Shown here one piece after another: positions 6,969 through 15,744 of a stretch of 64,000 nucleotides of DNA (position 1 is the first letter of the stretch; the number at the start of each line of letters is the position of its first letter). The position numbers and the translations under genes are program-made. The stretch is from NCBI RefSeq assembly GCF_000373145.1, contig NZ_KB890602.1, positions 152,483 to 216,482 on the forward strand, given 5' to 3'. Origin of the DNA: Thermus oshimai DSM 12092. Its GTDB lineage: Bacteria; Deinococcota; Deinococci; Deinococcales; Thermaceae. Under the pieces are notes generated by a model. That model saw nothing but the letters and a program-made list of their open reading frames with translations. It was not told the origin of the DNA and ran no database searches.

Positions 6969-7686
6969 GGTCCTCGTCCACCAGATCAAAGGAGGGGCAG
7001 ATGGGCTTTAGGACCTCCGCGAAGCCCCCGGTGGCGATGACCAGGGCCTCCCCCACCTCCTCCTTAAACCGGCGCACCATCCCCTCCACCAAGGCGGCGT
7101 AGCCCAGGACCAGGCCCGAGCGGAGGGCCTCGAGGGTGTTCTTCCCCACCGCCCTTTCGGGGGGGACCAGGTCGATGCGGGGGAGCTTGGCCGTGCGCTG
7201 GGCCAGGGCGTCGGCCGCGGTCTGGGGGCCGATGGTGATGGCCCCCCCCAGGTAGCGGTTCGGGGCCTCCACCAGGTCAAAGGTGGTGGCGGTGCCGAAG
7301 TCCACCACGATGTAGCGGCCCGTGGGGCTTTCGTAGGCCAGCGCCCCCACCGCGTTCACCAACCGGTCGGCCCCCGCCTCCTTGGGGTTGTCTATGAGGA
7401 CCTGAAGGCCCGTGGCCTCCGCGTCCACCACCCTGGCCTCCACCCCAAAGAGGTTCCCGATGGCCCGGGCCATCTCCCGCTCCACCGGGGGCACCACGCT
7501 GGAGAGGAGGGCGGCCTTGGGGGGTGGGAGGCCTTCTAGGGCGAAGAGGTTTTTGAGAAGGACCCGGTACTCGCTTTCCATCCGCATCCGGTCGGTGTGG
7601 ATGCGGAAATGGGCCACGAGCCTTTCCCCCTCAAAAAGCCCTAGGGCGGTGGAGGTGTTCCCGATGTCCACCGCGAGGAGCATCAT
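6925..7686 (-). CDS. coaX: Type III pantothenate kinase
   Basis: Catalyses ATP-dependent phosphorylation of pantothenate, the first step of coenzyme A synthesis, in the cytoplasm. The ASKHA-fold signatures are clear: DIGNTSTALGLF near the N-terminus, GADRLVNA with the substrate Asp around residue 105, VDFGTATTFD around 129 and the late ATGGFAEVL adenosine loop. The 253 residues fit the family. The start ATG at 7686 overlaps the stop of the osmC-like gene by 4 bp, so the two are cotranscribed. No coaA-type kinase was seen in this window. Confidence 0.95.
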   Translation of the reverse strand: MMLLAVDIGNTSTALGLFEGERLVAHFRIHTDRMRMESEYRVLLKNLFALEGLPPPKAALLSSVVPPVEREMARAIGNLFGVEARVVDAEATGLQVLIDNPKEAGADRLVNAVGALAYESPTGRYIVVDFGTATTFDLVEAPNRYLGGAITIGPQTAADALAQRTAKLPRIDLVPPERAVGKNTLEALRSGLVLGYAALVEGMVRRFKEEVGEALVIATGGFAEVLKPICPSFDLVDEDLTLKGLLRIHQAQG

Positions 7687-8096
7687 TCCCCTTCCCAGGG
7701 CTCCAGGACCACCCGGGTGGTGATCTCGGCGTTGAGGTTGGCGGACACGGAGCAGTACTTGGTGTGGGAGAGCTCCACCGCGCGCTCTAGGGCCTCGAGG
7801 GTCACCCCCGGCCCCGAGGCGATGTGGGTCACGGTGATGTGGGTGTAGCGCTTGGGGTGGGTTTCCGCCCGCACCCCCTCCACCTCCACCCGGTAGCGGG
7901 CCAGGGGTTGCTTCTTCTTCCGCATGATGTCCACCACGTCGTAGGCGGTGCAGGCCCCTAAGGCCATGAGGAGGAGCTCCATGGGGCGGGGGCCGGTGGC
8001 GGGCTGATCCCCGTCGATCATCACCTTATCCCCCTGCTCGTTCACGCCCAGGAAGCGGTGGCCCACCAGTTGGTAGACGGTGACCTTCTTCGTCAT
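7683..8096 (-). CDS. OsmC/Ohr-family protein
   Basis: A 137-residue member of the OsmC family of thiol peroxidases and stress proteins. The two cysteines expected for the peroxidatic and resolving residues are present, one in LGACTAYDV and one in KYCSVSANL. Substrates are usually organic hydroperoxides, but the subfamily is not certain. Start chosen at ATG 8096, which has TAAAAT exactly 7 nt upstream and no Shine-Dalgarno, so the mRNA is probably leaderless; the upstream ATG at 8105 lies within that hexamer. It overlaps coaX by 4 bp. The divergent gene is a cell-wall amidase. Confidence 0.88.
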   Translation of the reverse strand: MTKKVTVYQLVGHRFLGVNEQGDKVMIDGDQPATGPRPMELLLMALGACTAYDVVDIMRKKKQPLARYRVEVEGVRAETHPKRYTHITVTHIASGPGVTLEALERAVELSHTKYCSVSANLNAEITTRVVLEPWEGE

Positions 8097-8103
8097 GAGC
8101 CGC

Positions 8104-8136
8104 ATTTTACCAAGCCTTCATCTTGTGGGGTAGAAT
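8104..8136. promoter_or_regulatory. Divergent leaderless promoters, osmC-like gene and amidase gene
   Basis: Minus: TAAAAT at 8109-8104, 7 nt before the ATG at 8096. Plus: TTACCA (8107-8112), 18 bases, TAGAAT (8131-8136), 8 nt before the GTG at 8145. The -10 of one gene overlaps the -35 of the other. Confidence 0.65.
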
Positions 8137-8144
8137 GGCCCTCG

Positions 8145-9245
8145 GTGCGGTTTTTCCCTCTTCTCCTTTGGGTGCTCCTGGCTCTGGCCCAGGCCAACCT
8201 CCGGGTGGGGATCCACGAGGGCTTCACCCGGGTGGTGGTGGACCTCCCTGCCCCTGGGGTAGGGTACGCCCTGGAGAGAGAAGGGGCCCTCCTCGTCCTA
8301 AGGCTTTCCGGCCTCGCCCTTCCCCCATCTGGGGGGGTGGTGGACTCCAAGGAGCTCGCCTCCTACCAGGTGGTGCCTGAGGGGAACGGGACCCGCCTCC
8401 TCCTCAGGACCAAGAGCCCGCAAACGGAGGCCAAGCTGGCCCGCTATTCCGACCCGGAACGGCTGGTGGTGGACCTGTACCTCCCCTCCGGTCCTACCAG
8501 CCCCTCTGGGGCTAAGACCTCCCCCTCGGGGCTCACCAAGCCTCCCCGGCCCCCCAAGCCCCTGGTTCTTCTGGACCCAGGCCACGGGGGGGTGGACCCG
8601 GGGATGGTGGGGTACGTGGTGGAGAAGGAGCTGGTGCTGGACGTGGCCCTCAGGCTCAAGCGCCTCCTGGAGCGGGAGGGGATAGAGGTCCTCCTCACCC
8701 GGGACCGGGACATGCACCTTTCCCCCGACAAACGGGAAGACCTCTCCAGGCGGGCTGGCCTGGCGGACAGCTCCCGGGTGAACCTCTTCATCTCCATCCA
8801 CGCCAACGCCTCCCCCACCCACACGGCCCAGGGCATAGAGGTCTACTACTTCGGCCGGGCCCAGAGCCAGGCGGTGCTGGACCAGGTCATCCGGGAAAAC
8901 GGCGGAGGGGACTTGGGCCGCCGCCTTACCCAGGAGGCCCGCACCGTGGCGGAGAAGATCCTTCAGGACATCGTGGCCCAGGCCAACCAGCGCTACTCTG
9001 AGCGCTTGGCGGAAACCCTGGGCCGGAAGCTTTCCCAGGCCACGGGGAGCCCGTACCGGGGAAGTTTTCCCGGCGACTTCTTCGTGCTGCGCTACGCCAA
9101 GGTGCCCGCGGTGCTGGTGGAGGTGGGCTTTGGGGACCACCCCGTGGAGGGGCGGAAGCTGCAGGACCCCGCCTATCGGGAGAAGGTGGCCCAGGGCCTC
9201 CTTTCGGGCATCCTCACCTTCCTCGCCCAGGGGGCCTTCCGCTAA
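8145..9245 (+). CDS. N-acetylmuramoyl-L-alanine amidase (Amidase_3) with AMIN-like domain
   Basis: Cuts the bond between muramic acid and the stem peptide of peptidoglycan. Start GTG 8145 gives a signal peptide (FFPLLLWVLLALAQA). An AMIN-like beta domain follows (about residues 20-130), then a Pro/Ser/Thr linker, then the zinc amidase domain to residue 366. Zinc ligands and catalytic residues are visible in DPGHGGVDPG, VEKELVLDVA, SIHANAS and the final VEVGFGDH. A TAGAAT hexamer 8 nt before the start suggests a leaderless mRNA. Related to AmiC; the exact role in cell separation is an inference. Confidence 0.93.
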   Translation: MRFFPLLLWVLLALAQANLRVGIHEGFTRVVVDLPAPGVGYALEREGALLVLRLSGLALPPSGGVVDSKELASYQVVPEGNGTRLLLRTKSPQTEAKLARYSDPERLVVDLYLPSGPTSPSGAKTSPSGLTKPPRPPKPLVLLDPGHGGVDPGMVGYVVEKELVLDVALRLKRLLEREGIEVLLTRDRDMHLSPDKREDLSRRAGLADSSRVNLFISIHANASPTHTAQGIEVYYFGRAQSQAVLDQVIRENGGGDLGRRLTQEARTVAEKILQDIVAQANQRYSERLAETLGRKLSQATGSPYRGSFPGDFFVLRYAKVPAVLVEVGFGDHPVEGRKLQDPAYREKVAQGLLSGILTFLAQGAFR

Positions 9246-9254
9246 GGAGGGCTT

Positions 9255-10019
9255 TTAGAAGGGGAAGGCCTCCAGGGCCGCCCCCGCGTGGGGGAAGCGG
9301 GCCTTGGGGTCCTTGGCCAGGAGGCGCCTAAGGTAGCTCTCCTCCTCTGGCCGCAGGCCGGGGATGGGCGGGGCCTCCTCCTGCAGGTGGCCGAGGAGCA
9401 CCTCCTCCGGCTCCCCCACGAAGGGGAGCTCCCCCGAGAGGATCCAGTAGAGGATGACCCCCGCCGCGTACACGTCCGCCTCCTGCCCCGGGCTTTGCCC
9501 CAGGACCTGCTCCGGGGCCAGGTAGGGCAGGGTGCCCACCCTGAGGGGTTTCTTGAAGGCTTCCCGGGCCGGGCCCGAGAGGTCAAAGTCCAACAGCCTG
9601 GCCTCGTCCGTGAGGGCCACGATGACGTTTTCCGGCTTCACGTCCCGGTGGACCAGGCCCTTTTCGTGCATGTGGGCCAGGGCCTTTAGGAGCTGGCGGA
9701 AAACCCCCAGGGCCCTGGCCTGCCCCGGGCGGCGGAGCATCCAGCGGCCCATCTCCTCCCCCGGGGCGTAGGCCAGAAGGAGGGCGGGGCCTTCCTCCAG
9801 GTCCAGCTTTTCCAGGACGGGGTTCAGGTTGGGGTGGGAAAGCCGCTGGCCCACCCAGTGCTCCCGGTCCCGCCGGGCCTCGGCCCCCTTGGGGAAGAGC
9901 TTCAGGGCGTAGGGGGTGCCGTAGAGGTCAAAGGCCAGGTAGACCGTGGCCAGAGCGCCCCGGGCCAGGGGGCGCACCACCCGGTAGCGCCCCAGGAGGT
10001 TCTGCCCCACCAGGCTCAC
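9255..10019 (-). CDS. Small soluble Ser/Thr protein kinase (Hanks type), DFG replaced by DFD
   Basis: A 254-residue protein that is almost only a kinase domain. Visible are the glycine loop LARGALATVYLAFD, the lysine in YALKLFPK, the catalytic loop HRDVKPEN, an APEQ segment after the activation loop and GVILYWILSG. The metal-binding DFG reads DFD (LLDFDLSG), and the glycine loop is unusual (GALATV). No membrane helix or PASTA domain is present. Start chosen at GTG 10019: TATAGT lies 7 nt upstream and the longer frame is antisense to the patatin gene. Substrates cannot be told from the sequence. Confidence 0.87.
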   Translation of the reverse strand: MSLVGQNLLGRYRVVRPLARGALATVYLAFDLYGTPYALKLFPKGAEARRDREHWVGQRLSHPNLNPVLEKLDLEEGPALLLAYAPGEEMGRWMLRRPGQARALGVFRQLLKALAHMHEKGLVHRDVKPENVIVALTDEARLLDFDLSGPAREAFKKPLRVGTLPYLAPEQVLGQSPGQEADVYAAGVILYWILSGELPFVGEPEEVLLGHLQEEAPPIPGLRPEEESYLRRLLAKDPKARFPHAGAALEAFPF

Positions 10020-10026
10020 CTTCCCC

Positions 10027-10070
10027 ACTATACCCGTCCTCACCTCTTTCACCTGGCCTCTCGCTAAGAT
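10027..10070. promoter_or_regulatory. Divergent -10 boxes for kinase and patatin genes
   Basis: Minus: TATAGT at 10032-10027, 7 nt before GTG 10019. Plus: TAAGAT at 10065-10070, 6 nt before GTG 10077. Neither start has a Shine-Dalgarno. The -35 boxes are not clear. Confidence 0.55.
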
Positions 10071-10076
10071 TTTCCC

Positions 10077-10832
10077 GTGCGCGGCTTGGCGCTTTCCGGC
10101 GGTGGAGCCAGGGGCCTCGCCCACATCGGGGCGTTGGAGGTGCTCCTGGAGGCCGGCCTGGACTTCCAGCTGGTGGCGGGCACCAGCATGGGGGCCATCG
10201 TGGGGGCGCTCTTTGCCGCGGGGATGAGCCCCAAGGAGATGCTGGCCCTGGCCCGCAAGACCCCTTGGCTGGGCCTCTTGGGCCTTTCCCCCAGGGAGGG
10301 GATCTTCTCCCGCCGGAAGCTCAAGGACTTTCTGGCCGAGCACCTTCCCCCCACGTTTGAGGGGTTGAAGCGTCCCTTGGCGGTCACCGCGGTGGACGTG
10401 CGCTCGGGGAGGCTCCTTTACCTCACCCAGGGGGACCTTCCCAGCGCCGTTTTGGCCTCCGCCGCCTACCCCGGCCTCCTGGCCCCGGTGGAGCGGGAGG
10501 GGGTGCTCCTCTTTGACGGGGGGGTTTTGGACAACCTGCCCGTGGACGCGGTGCGCTTTTTGGGGGCCCAGGAGGTCTTTGCCGTGGACGTCACCCCGGA
10601 ACGGGAGGCGGAGGAGGCCCCAAGGGGCCTCATCGCCCTGGCCCGGCGGGCGGTGGACCTGATGCAGCGCCAGCTCACCGCCCTCCGCCTCACCCTTTAC
10701 CCCCCGGAGGTCTACCTTAGGCCGGAGCTCAAGGGGGTGGGGATAGAGGACTTCCGCCGCCTCGAGGAGATCGTAGCCGCGGGGCGCGAGGCGGCCCGGG
10801 CCTATCTGGAGGGTAGAGTGGGAGGGGTATGA
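10077..10832 (+). CDS. Patatin-like phospholipase (RssA type)
   Basis: A lipid acyl hydrolase with a Ser-Asp dyad. The oxyanion motif GGGARG lies at residues 8-13, the nucleophile elbow GTSMG has Ser37, and the catalytic Asp is in LLFDGGVLDN. The 251 residues fit the bacterial RssA/YchK group. There is no signal peptide, so it should act inside the cell. The GTG start has TAAGAT 6 nt upstream. The stop overlaps the lepB start as ATGA, so the two are cotranscribed. Physiological substrate unknown. Confidence 0.92.
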   Translation: MRGLALSGGGARGLAHIGALEVLLEAGLDFQLVAGTSMGAIVGALFAAGMSPKEMLALARKTPWLGLLGLSPREGIFSRRKLKDFLAEHLPPTFEGLKRPLAVTAVDVRSGRLLYLTQGDLPSAVLASAAYPGLLAPVEREGVLLFDGGVLDNLPVDAVRFLGAQEVFAVDVTPEREAEEAPRGLIALARRAVDLMQRQLTALRLTLYPPEVYLRPELKGVGIEDFRRLEEIVAAGREAARAYLEGRVGGV

Positions 10833-11629
10833 AGGCGTTTTGGGACTACCTGTTTAAGGAGTGGTTTCGCCAGGTGGGGGAGGCCCTCCTGGTGGCCTTT
10901 CTGGTCACCACCTTTCTTTTCACCACCGTGGGGGTGGTGGGCCAGAGCATGTACCCCACCTTGCGGAACGGGGAGCGGGTCCTGGTGCCCAAGTGGGAGA
11001 CCTGGCTGGTGCGGCTGGGGTTTGCCGAGTGGCGGCGGGGAGAGATCGCCATCCTCAAGCCCCCGGAGGGCACCCCCTACGCCACCGCCCGCTTTCCCGT
11101 CCTGGGCTTCTCCTTCCGGGCCTTCTTCATCAAGCGCATCGTGGCCGTGCCCGGGGACGAGGTCTACGTGGAGCGGGGCGTGGTGCATGTGAACGGAATG
11201 CCCCTGGCGGAGACCCACATCACCGACCAGATCGCCCCCTGGCCCGACTCCTTCCCCGGGGTGTGCTACAAGGACGGGCGCATGACCCGGATCGTCACCC
11301 AGCAGGGGGACTTCCCCGTGGAGGTCCTCCCCGCCTACCTGAAGCCCCTTAAGGAGATGCTCCTTCCCCCCTCGGAAGGGGTGCTGGAGCGGAGCCGGCT
11401 GGGGGAGGCCTGCGAGGTGGGCCGCATCAAGCTGAAGCCCGGCTACTACTTCGTCATGGGGGATAACCGCACCCTGGGGGGGAGCGAGGACTCCCGCACC
11501 TTTGGCCCCGTGCCCGTGGAGGCCATCGCCGGGCGGGCGAACTACGTCTGGTGGCCCCCCTTCGTGCGGGAGGAGGAGGGGCTTAGGCTCAACCTCCGCC
11601 CCCTCACCCCTCCTCCGGCCTACCGCTGA
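10829..11629 (+). CDS. lepB: Signal peptidase I
   Basis: Membrane-bound serine protease that removes signal peptides from exported proteins. A single N-terminal helix (residues 17-38) is followed by the catalytic Ser40 in GQSMYPTL and the general-base Lys102 in FFIKRIVAVPGDEV. The conserved late box GYYFVMGDNR..SEDSRTFGPV is intact. A roughly 90-residue insertion between the Lys box and MGDNR makes the protein 266 residues long, longer than the minimal Gram-positive form. Translationally coupled to the patatin gene by a 4-bp overlap, and its end overlaps the convergent lutC-like gene by 26 bp. Confidence 0.95.
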   Translation: MKAFWDYLFKEWFRQVGEALLVAFLVTTFLFTTVGVVGQSMYPTLRNGERVLVPKWETWLVRLGFAEWRRGEIAILKPPEGTPYATARFPVLGFSFRAFFIKRIVAVPGDEVYVERGVVHVNGMPLAETHITDQIAPWPDSFPGVCYKDGRMTRIVTQQGDFPVEVLPAYLKPLKEMLLPPSEGVLERSRLGEACEVGRIKLKPGYYFVMGDNRTLGGSEDSRTFGPVPVEAIAGRANYVWWPPFVREEEGLRLNLRPLTPPPAYR

Positions 11630-12185
11630 GCACGGCCACGAAGAGCCGGCCCGGACCGTGCACCCCCTTCACCATGACCTGGCCGATGTCCGCGCTCTTG
11701 GAGGGGCCCGAGTGGAGGCCGAGGGCCTTGGGGAGGCGCTCCGGGCGGGAGAGGGCTTCCAGGAGCGTCCCGTAGACCCTTTCCTCCGGCACCAGGACCA
11801 GGTGGGTGGGGGGGAGGAGCTGGGCGCGCCTTCCGTCCTCCGAGGAGAGGGCCACGGTGCCCGTCTCCGCCACCGCGAAGAGGGCCAAGGAGACCCCTAG
11901 GGGGGCCTCCTCGGGGGGAAGCTCGGGGAGAGAGGGGCGGAGGGCCTCTGGCACCCCCTCCCCGAAGGCCACCCCGCTGAACCCTTCCGCGAAGCGGGCG
12001 ATAAAACCCTGGGCCTCCTCCCAGGGCACCCTGGCCCCTTCCGCCCCGTTCTCCGCTAGGCGCTCGAGGAGGAGGGCCACGGGGTCGGGGAGGGCTTGGG
12101 GGTGGAGGGGGCTTGGGAGTTCGGCCTTGGGCCTTTCCTCGAGGGCCTTCCGCACCCGGTTCAGGATCCGTTCCCTGGCGTCCAT
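11604..12185 (-). CDS. lutC: LUD-domain protein LutC
   Basis: Third gene of a lutA-lutB-lutC set for L-lactate oxidation to pyruvate through an iron-sulfur complex. The 193-residue protein shows the LUD core (VSLALFAVAETGTVALSSED) and the ending GPSKSADIGQ typical of LutC/YkgG. The start is ATG 12185 with GGAGGGAG just upstream; a longer in-frame start at 12206 lies inside lutB coding without a ribosome site. Overlaps lutB by 25 bp. The function as lactate utilisation protein is by family and operon. Confidence 0.9.
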   Translation of the reverse strand: MDARERILNRVRKALEERPKAELPSPLHPQALPDPVALLLERLAENGAEGARVPWEEAQGFIARFAEGFSGVAFGEGVPEALRPSLPELPPEEAPLGVSLALFAVAETGTVALSSEDGRRAQLLPPTHLVLVPEERVYGTLLEALSRPERLPKALGLHSGPSKSADIGQVMVKGVHGPGRLFVAVLSGRPEEG

Positions 12186-13561
12186 TCTCCCTCCAGTTCC
12201 TGCCAAAGTTGATGGAAGGGCTTGGGGCTGGGCTTAAGGGGCCCCCGGCCCCCCGTCCAGGCCTTGAGAAGGGGCAAGATCTCCTGAGCCCCAAGGGGCA
12301 CCCCCCGGAGGGCCCGGGAGAAGAGGCGGTAGAGGGCCGGGCTTTCCATGACCTTGCGGAAGGCCTTGAGGGCCGCCCCTTCCAGGCGGGGGCTAAGCCC
12401 CGCCTCCACCGCCCGGCGGCGCCAGGCCAGGAGGAGCTTGGGGATGGGGATCTTCACCGGGCAGGCCTCGTAGCAGGCCCCGCAGAGGGTGGAGGCGTAG
12501 GGCAGGGGGTAGGCCTCCTCGAGGCCCAGAAGCCCCGGGTCCAGCACCGCCCCGATGGGCCCCGAGTACACGTAGCCGTAGGGGTGCCCCCCCGTCTGCC
12601 GGTAGACGGGGCAGGCGTTGAGGCAGGCCCCGCACCGGAGGCACCTTAAGGTCTCCCAGGCCTCCGGGTCGTGGAGGAGGGCGGTGCGGCCGTGATCTAC
12701 GAAGACCACGTGCACCTCCTCCGGGCCCCCCTCCCCCGGCCCCTGGATGAGGGAGACGAAGGTGGCAAGCCGCTGCCCCGTGGCCGCCCGGGCGGTGAGG
12801 GGGAGGAAGAGGGCCAGGTCCTGGAAGCGGGGAAGGAGCTTCTCTATGCCCACGAAGGCCACGTGGACCTTGGGGAGGCTCGTGGAAAGGCGGATGTTCC
12901 CCTCGTTCTCCATGAGGGCTAAGGTGCCCGTCTCCGCCACCAGGAAGTTGGCCCCGCTTATCCCGAGCTCGGCGGTGAGGAAGGCCTCCCGTAGGGTTCT
13001 CCGGGCCACGGCGGCCAGGGCCTCGGGGCTGGCGTCCAGGGGGGTGCCGAAGCGGTCGTGGAAGAGCCTCCGGATCTCCTCCAGGGAGAGGTGGATGGCC
13101 GGGCCCACGATGTGGCTCGGGGGCTCCCCCAGGAGCTGGATGAGGTACTCCCCGAGGTCCGTTTCGTAGACCTCCACCCCCAAGGACTCCAGGAGGGGGT
13201 TTACCCCGAGCTCCTCCGTTAGCATGCTTTTGGCCTTCACCGCCCGCCTGACCCCGTGGCGGGCCACCACGTCCCTCAAGACCCGGTGGGCCTCCTCGGG
13301 GGTTTCCGCCCAGTGGACCGTGGCCCCGTTTTCCCTAAGCTTCCTCTCCGCAAGCTCCAGGTAGCGGTCCAGATGGCTTAGGACGTGGTCCTTCACCGCC
13401 TTGGCCCGCGCCCGCCAGGCCTCGATGTCCACCTCGCCGTAGGCCCGGAGGCGGTTCCGTTCAAAGTGGAGCGTGGCCCCGGTGACCGCCCGCCGGACCC
13501 CCGGCCTCTCCTTCAGGAGCCTGGCCGCCTCCTTGGGGTAGAGCCTCGCCTTAGCCCGCAT
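12161..13561 (-). CDS. lutB: Iron-sulfur LUD-domain protein LutB
   Basis: Central subunit of the LutABC lactate oxidation complex. The N-terminal LUD domain (to about residue 300) contains the conserved AETGTLALMENEGN and the metal/FAD-region GISGANFLV. Two ferredoxin-type clusters follow: CLRCGACLNACP around residue 318 and CGACYEACPVKIPIP around 366, each with the fourth Cys in place. The C-terminal extension (WQELEGEW) is typical. The 466 residues match the family. It overlaps lutA by 11 bp and lutC by 25 bp, so the order A-B-C is a tight operon. Confidence 0.93.
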   Translation of the reverse strand: MRAKARLYPKEAARLLKERPGVRRAVTGATLHFERNRLRAYGEVDIEAWRARAKAVKDHVLSHLDRYLELAERKLRENGATVHWAETPEEAHRVLRDVVARHGVRRAVKAKSMLTEELGVNPLLESLGVEVYETDLGEYLIQLLGEPPSHIVGPAIHLSLEEIRRLFHDRFGTPLDASPEALAAVARRTLREAFLTAELGISGANFLVAETGTLALMENEGNIRLSTSLPKVHVAFVGIEKLLPRFQDLALFLPLTARAATGQRLATFVSLIQGPGEGGPEEVHVVFVDHGRTALLHDPEAWETLRCLRCGACLNACPVYRQTGGHPYGYVYSGPIGAVLDPGLLGLEEAYPLPYASTLCGACYEACPVKIPIPKLLLAWRRRAVEAGLSPRLEGAALKAFRKVMESPALYRLFSRALRGVPLGAQEILPLLKAWTGGRGPLKPSPKPFHQLWQELEGEWTPGNGS

Positions 13562-14261
13562 AGGCCTCCCAAAGCAGGGTGGCCAGGGGGGCCACCCGCA
13601 AGCCCTTCCCTTTCCGGGCCAACACCCCCGAGAGGTGGAGGAGGCAGCCCGCGTCGGTGGAGGTGAGGACCTCGGCCTCAGGGAGGGTTTCCCCTTTGCG
13701 CTCGGCCATGGCCAGGGAGACCTCGGGGAGCTTCACGGAGAAAAGCCCCCCGAAGCCGCAGCACTCCTCCGCCGCCTCCCAGGGGAGGAGTTCCGCCCCG
13801 GCGTTCTTGAGGAGGAGAAGGGGCTCCTCCTTTACCCCAAGCTCCCTCAGGGCGTGGCAGCCGTGGTGGTAGGCCACCTTCCGCCCCCTTAGGCCTTCCC
13901 CCAGCTTCTCCACCCCCAGGACCCGCACCAGGAACTGGGAGAGCTCGTAGGTCTTCTCCGCGAGTTCCAGGGCCTCCCGGCTTCCGGGAAGGAGCTCGGG
14001 GTAGTGGTTCCTCACCATGCTGGCGCAGCTTCCCGAGGGGAGGACCACGTACTCCGCCTCCCGGAAAACCTCCAGGGTCCTTCTCGCCAGGGGCCTGGCC
14101 TCGTCCCAGTACCCCGCGTTGAAGGCGGGCTGGCCGCAGCAGGTCTGGCCTTCGGGGAAGTCCACCTCCACCCCCAGGGCTCTTAGAAGCCTAACCGCCG
14201 CCACCCCGGCCTCGGCGTAGAACTGGTCGGCCAGGCAGGTGATGAAGAGGGCCACCCGCAT
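13551..14261 (-). CDS. lutA: (Fe-S)-binding protein LutA with two CCG domains
   Basis: Heterodisulfide-reductase-like subunit (two CCG domains) of the lactate oxidation complex. The first CCG motif is in QTCCGQPAFN and the second in EECCGFGGLFS; accessory cysteines sit in ITCLADQ, SGSCASM, HHGCHAL and DAGCLLH. The 236 residues are normal for LutA/YkgE. TAGACT lies 8 nt before the ATG and no Shine-Dalgarno is present, so the operon message is probably leaderless. First gene of lutABC. Confidence 0.93.
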   Translation of the reverse strand: MRVALFITCLADQFYAEAGVAAVRLLRALGVEVDFPEGQTCCGQPAFNAGYWDEARPLARRTLEVFREAEYVVLPSGSCASMVRNHYPELLPGSREALELAEKTYELSQFLVRVLGVEKLGEGLRGRKVAYHHGCHALRELGVKEEPLLLLKNAGAELLPWEAAEECCGFGGLFSVKLPEVSLAMAERKGETLPEAEVLTSTDAGCLLHLSGVLARKGKGLRVAPLATLLWEAYAG

Positions 14262-14365
14262 TTGGCCCCAGTCTACCGCTTGAGAAGGCCTCGAGTCAGC
14301 TTCTCCTTGGCCTTTCTCTGGCGCATGGGACTTTGCCCTCGGCTCTTCAGCGGCTGAAAGTCCTC

Positions 14366-15733
14366 CTATTGTTTCATCAGAATCTCCGCCTCCTTGAGGA
14401 GGGCCCTCACCACCTCCTCCGAGGGGCCTTCCGCGTAGATCCGCACCACGGGCTCCGTTCCCGAGGGGCGGAAGAGGACCCAGGCGTTTTCATAGATCCA
14501 CTTCACCCCGTCCAGGTCCTCCACCCCCTGAGGGGTGAGGCCTGCCAGGGGCCGGGGCTCCCTGAGCCGCTCCAGGAGGCCTTCCGTGGGCACCTTGAGG
14601 TCCAGGCGGTCGTAGGCGTGGGTGAGGCCGGTGAGGGCCTCCAGCTCGGAAAACTGCGCCCCGAGGTCCTTCCCCGTCTGGGCCACGCTCTCTAGGAGAA
14701 GGAGGGCGTTTAGGAGCCCATCCCGCTCGGGGAGGTGCCCCTTCACCCCGATCCCGCCCGACTCTTCTCCCCCGATGAGGGTGTCTTCCTTCAAGAAAGC
14801 CTCGGTGATCCACTTGAAGCCCACGGGGGTGGTGCGCACGGGAAGGCCCAGCTTCTCCCCCAGGCGGTCGATGAGCCAGGACACGGCGAAGTTCTTCACC
14901 ACCAGGCCCCTTAGGCCCTTCCGGTGGAGGTGGCTGAGGAGGACGGCGAAGACCTGGTGGGGGTTGAAGAAGCGCCCTCCGGGGAGGACCGCGGCGATGC
15001 GGTCCGCGTCCCCATCGGTGGCCACGGCGAAGGTGGGGGGCTCCTCCGGGCCCATGACCGCGAGGAGGGTCCTGAGGTTTTTGGGCAGGGGCTCGGGGTT
15101 CACCCCGTAGAAGAGGGGGTGGGGGACGTTGTGGAGTTCCCGCACCTCCACCCCAAGCCCCACGTGGCGGAAGAAGGCGGAGAGGAGGCTATCCCCTGCG
15201 CCCCCCATGGCGTCGTGGTAGAGGACGCCGGGGAAGCGGGCCAGGGCCTCGAGGTCCAGGAGGGCCTTTAGGTGGTCAAAATAGGCCGCGCGGACCTCCA
15301 GGGGCTCGGGGGTGCCCCGGGCTTCCGCTGGGCTTTCTGGCACCAGGGCCTCCACCCGCTTCACCTCCTCCTCCAGGGCGCTTCCCCCGTAGGGGCCTTT
15401 GAGCTTCACCCCCAGGTACTCCGGGGGGTTGTGGCTTGCGGTGAGCATCAGGCCCCCGTCTGCCCCCACGTGGCGCACCGCGAAGGAGAGCATAGGGGTG
15501 GGGTGGGGCCCTTTCAGGAGGTAGGCCTTAAGGCCCATCCCCGCGAGGAGGCCCGCCGCCTCTTCCGCAAAGGCCCCCGCCTGAAAACGGGTGTCGTACC
15601 CCACCACCACGCTCTTTCCCCCCTTCTCCAGGAGGTAGCGCCCGTAGGCGGTGGCCACCCGGGCGAGGTTATGGAAGGTGAAGTCCCGGGCGATGACCCC
15701 CCGCCAGCCGTCGGTGCCGAAGCGGATCTTCAT
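14366..15733 (-). CDS. Phosphoglucomutase/phosphomannomutase
   Basis: Alpha-D-phosphohexomutase that interconverts hexose 1- and 6-phosphates. All four family loops are present: phosphoserine loop TASHNPPE with Ser100, metal loop DGDADR, sugar loop GGEESGG and phosphate loop RPSGTEP. The 455 residues are normal. Glucose versus mannose preference cannot be set from sequence alone; GEESGG favours a broad glucomutase/mannomutase. The ATG has TAAACT 8 nt upstream and no Shine-Dalgarno. The 105-bp gap to lutA shows no gene beyond the lutA promoter. Confidence 0.93.
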   Translation of the reverse strand: MKIRFGTDGWRGVIARDFTFHNLARVATAYGRYLLEKGGKSVVVGYDTRFQAGAFAEEAAGLLAGMGLKAYLLKGPHPTPMLSFAVRHVGADGGLMLTASHNPPEYLGVKLKGPYGGSALEEEVKRVEALVPESPAEARGTPEPLEVRAAYFDHLKALLDLEALARFPGVLYHDAMGGAGDSLLSAFFRHVGLGVEVRELHNVPHPLFYGVNPEPLPKNLRTLLAVMGPEEPPTFAVATDGDADRIAAVLPGGRFFNPHQVFAVLLSHLHRKGLRGLVVKNFAVSWLIDRLGEKLGLPVRTTPVGFKWITEAFLKEDTLIGGEESGGIGVKGHLPERDGLLNALLLLESVAQTGKDLGAQFSELEALTGLTHAYDRLDLKVPTEGLLERLREPRPLAGLTPQGVEDLDGVKWIYENAWVLFRPSGTEPVVRIYAEGPSEEVVRALLKEAEILMKQ

Positions 15734-15744
15734 ACCCTAAGAGT

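Noticed and set aside
8058-8144. Upstream start for the amidase gene
   Set aside because: The 29 extra codons are antisense to the osmC-like gene and its promoter, and would hide the signal peptide that begins at GTG 8145.
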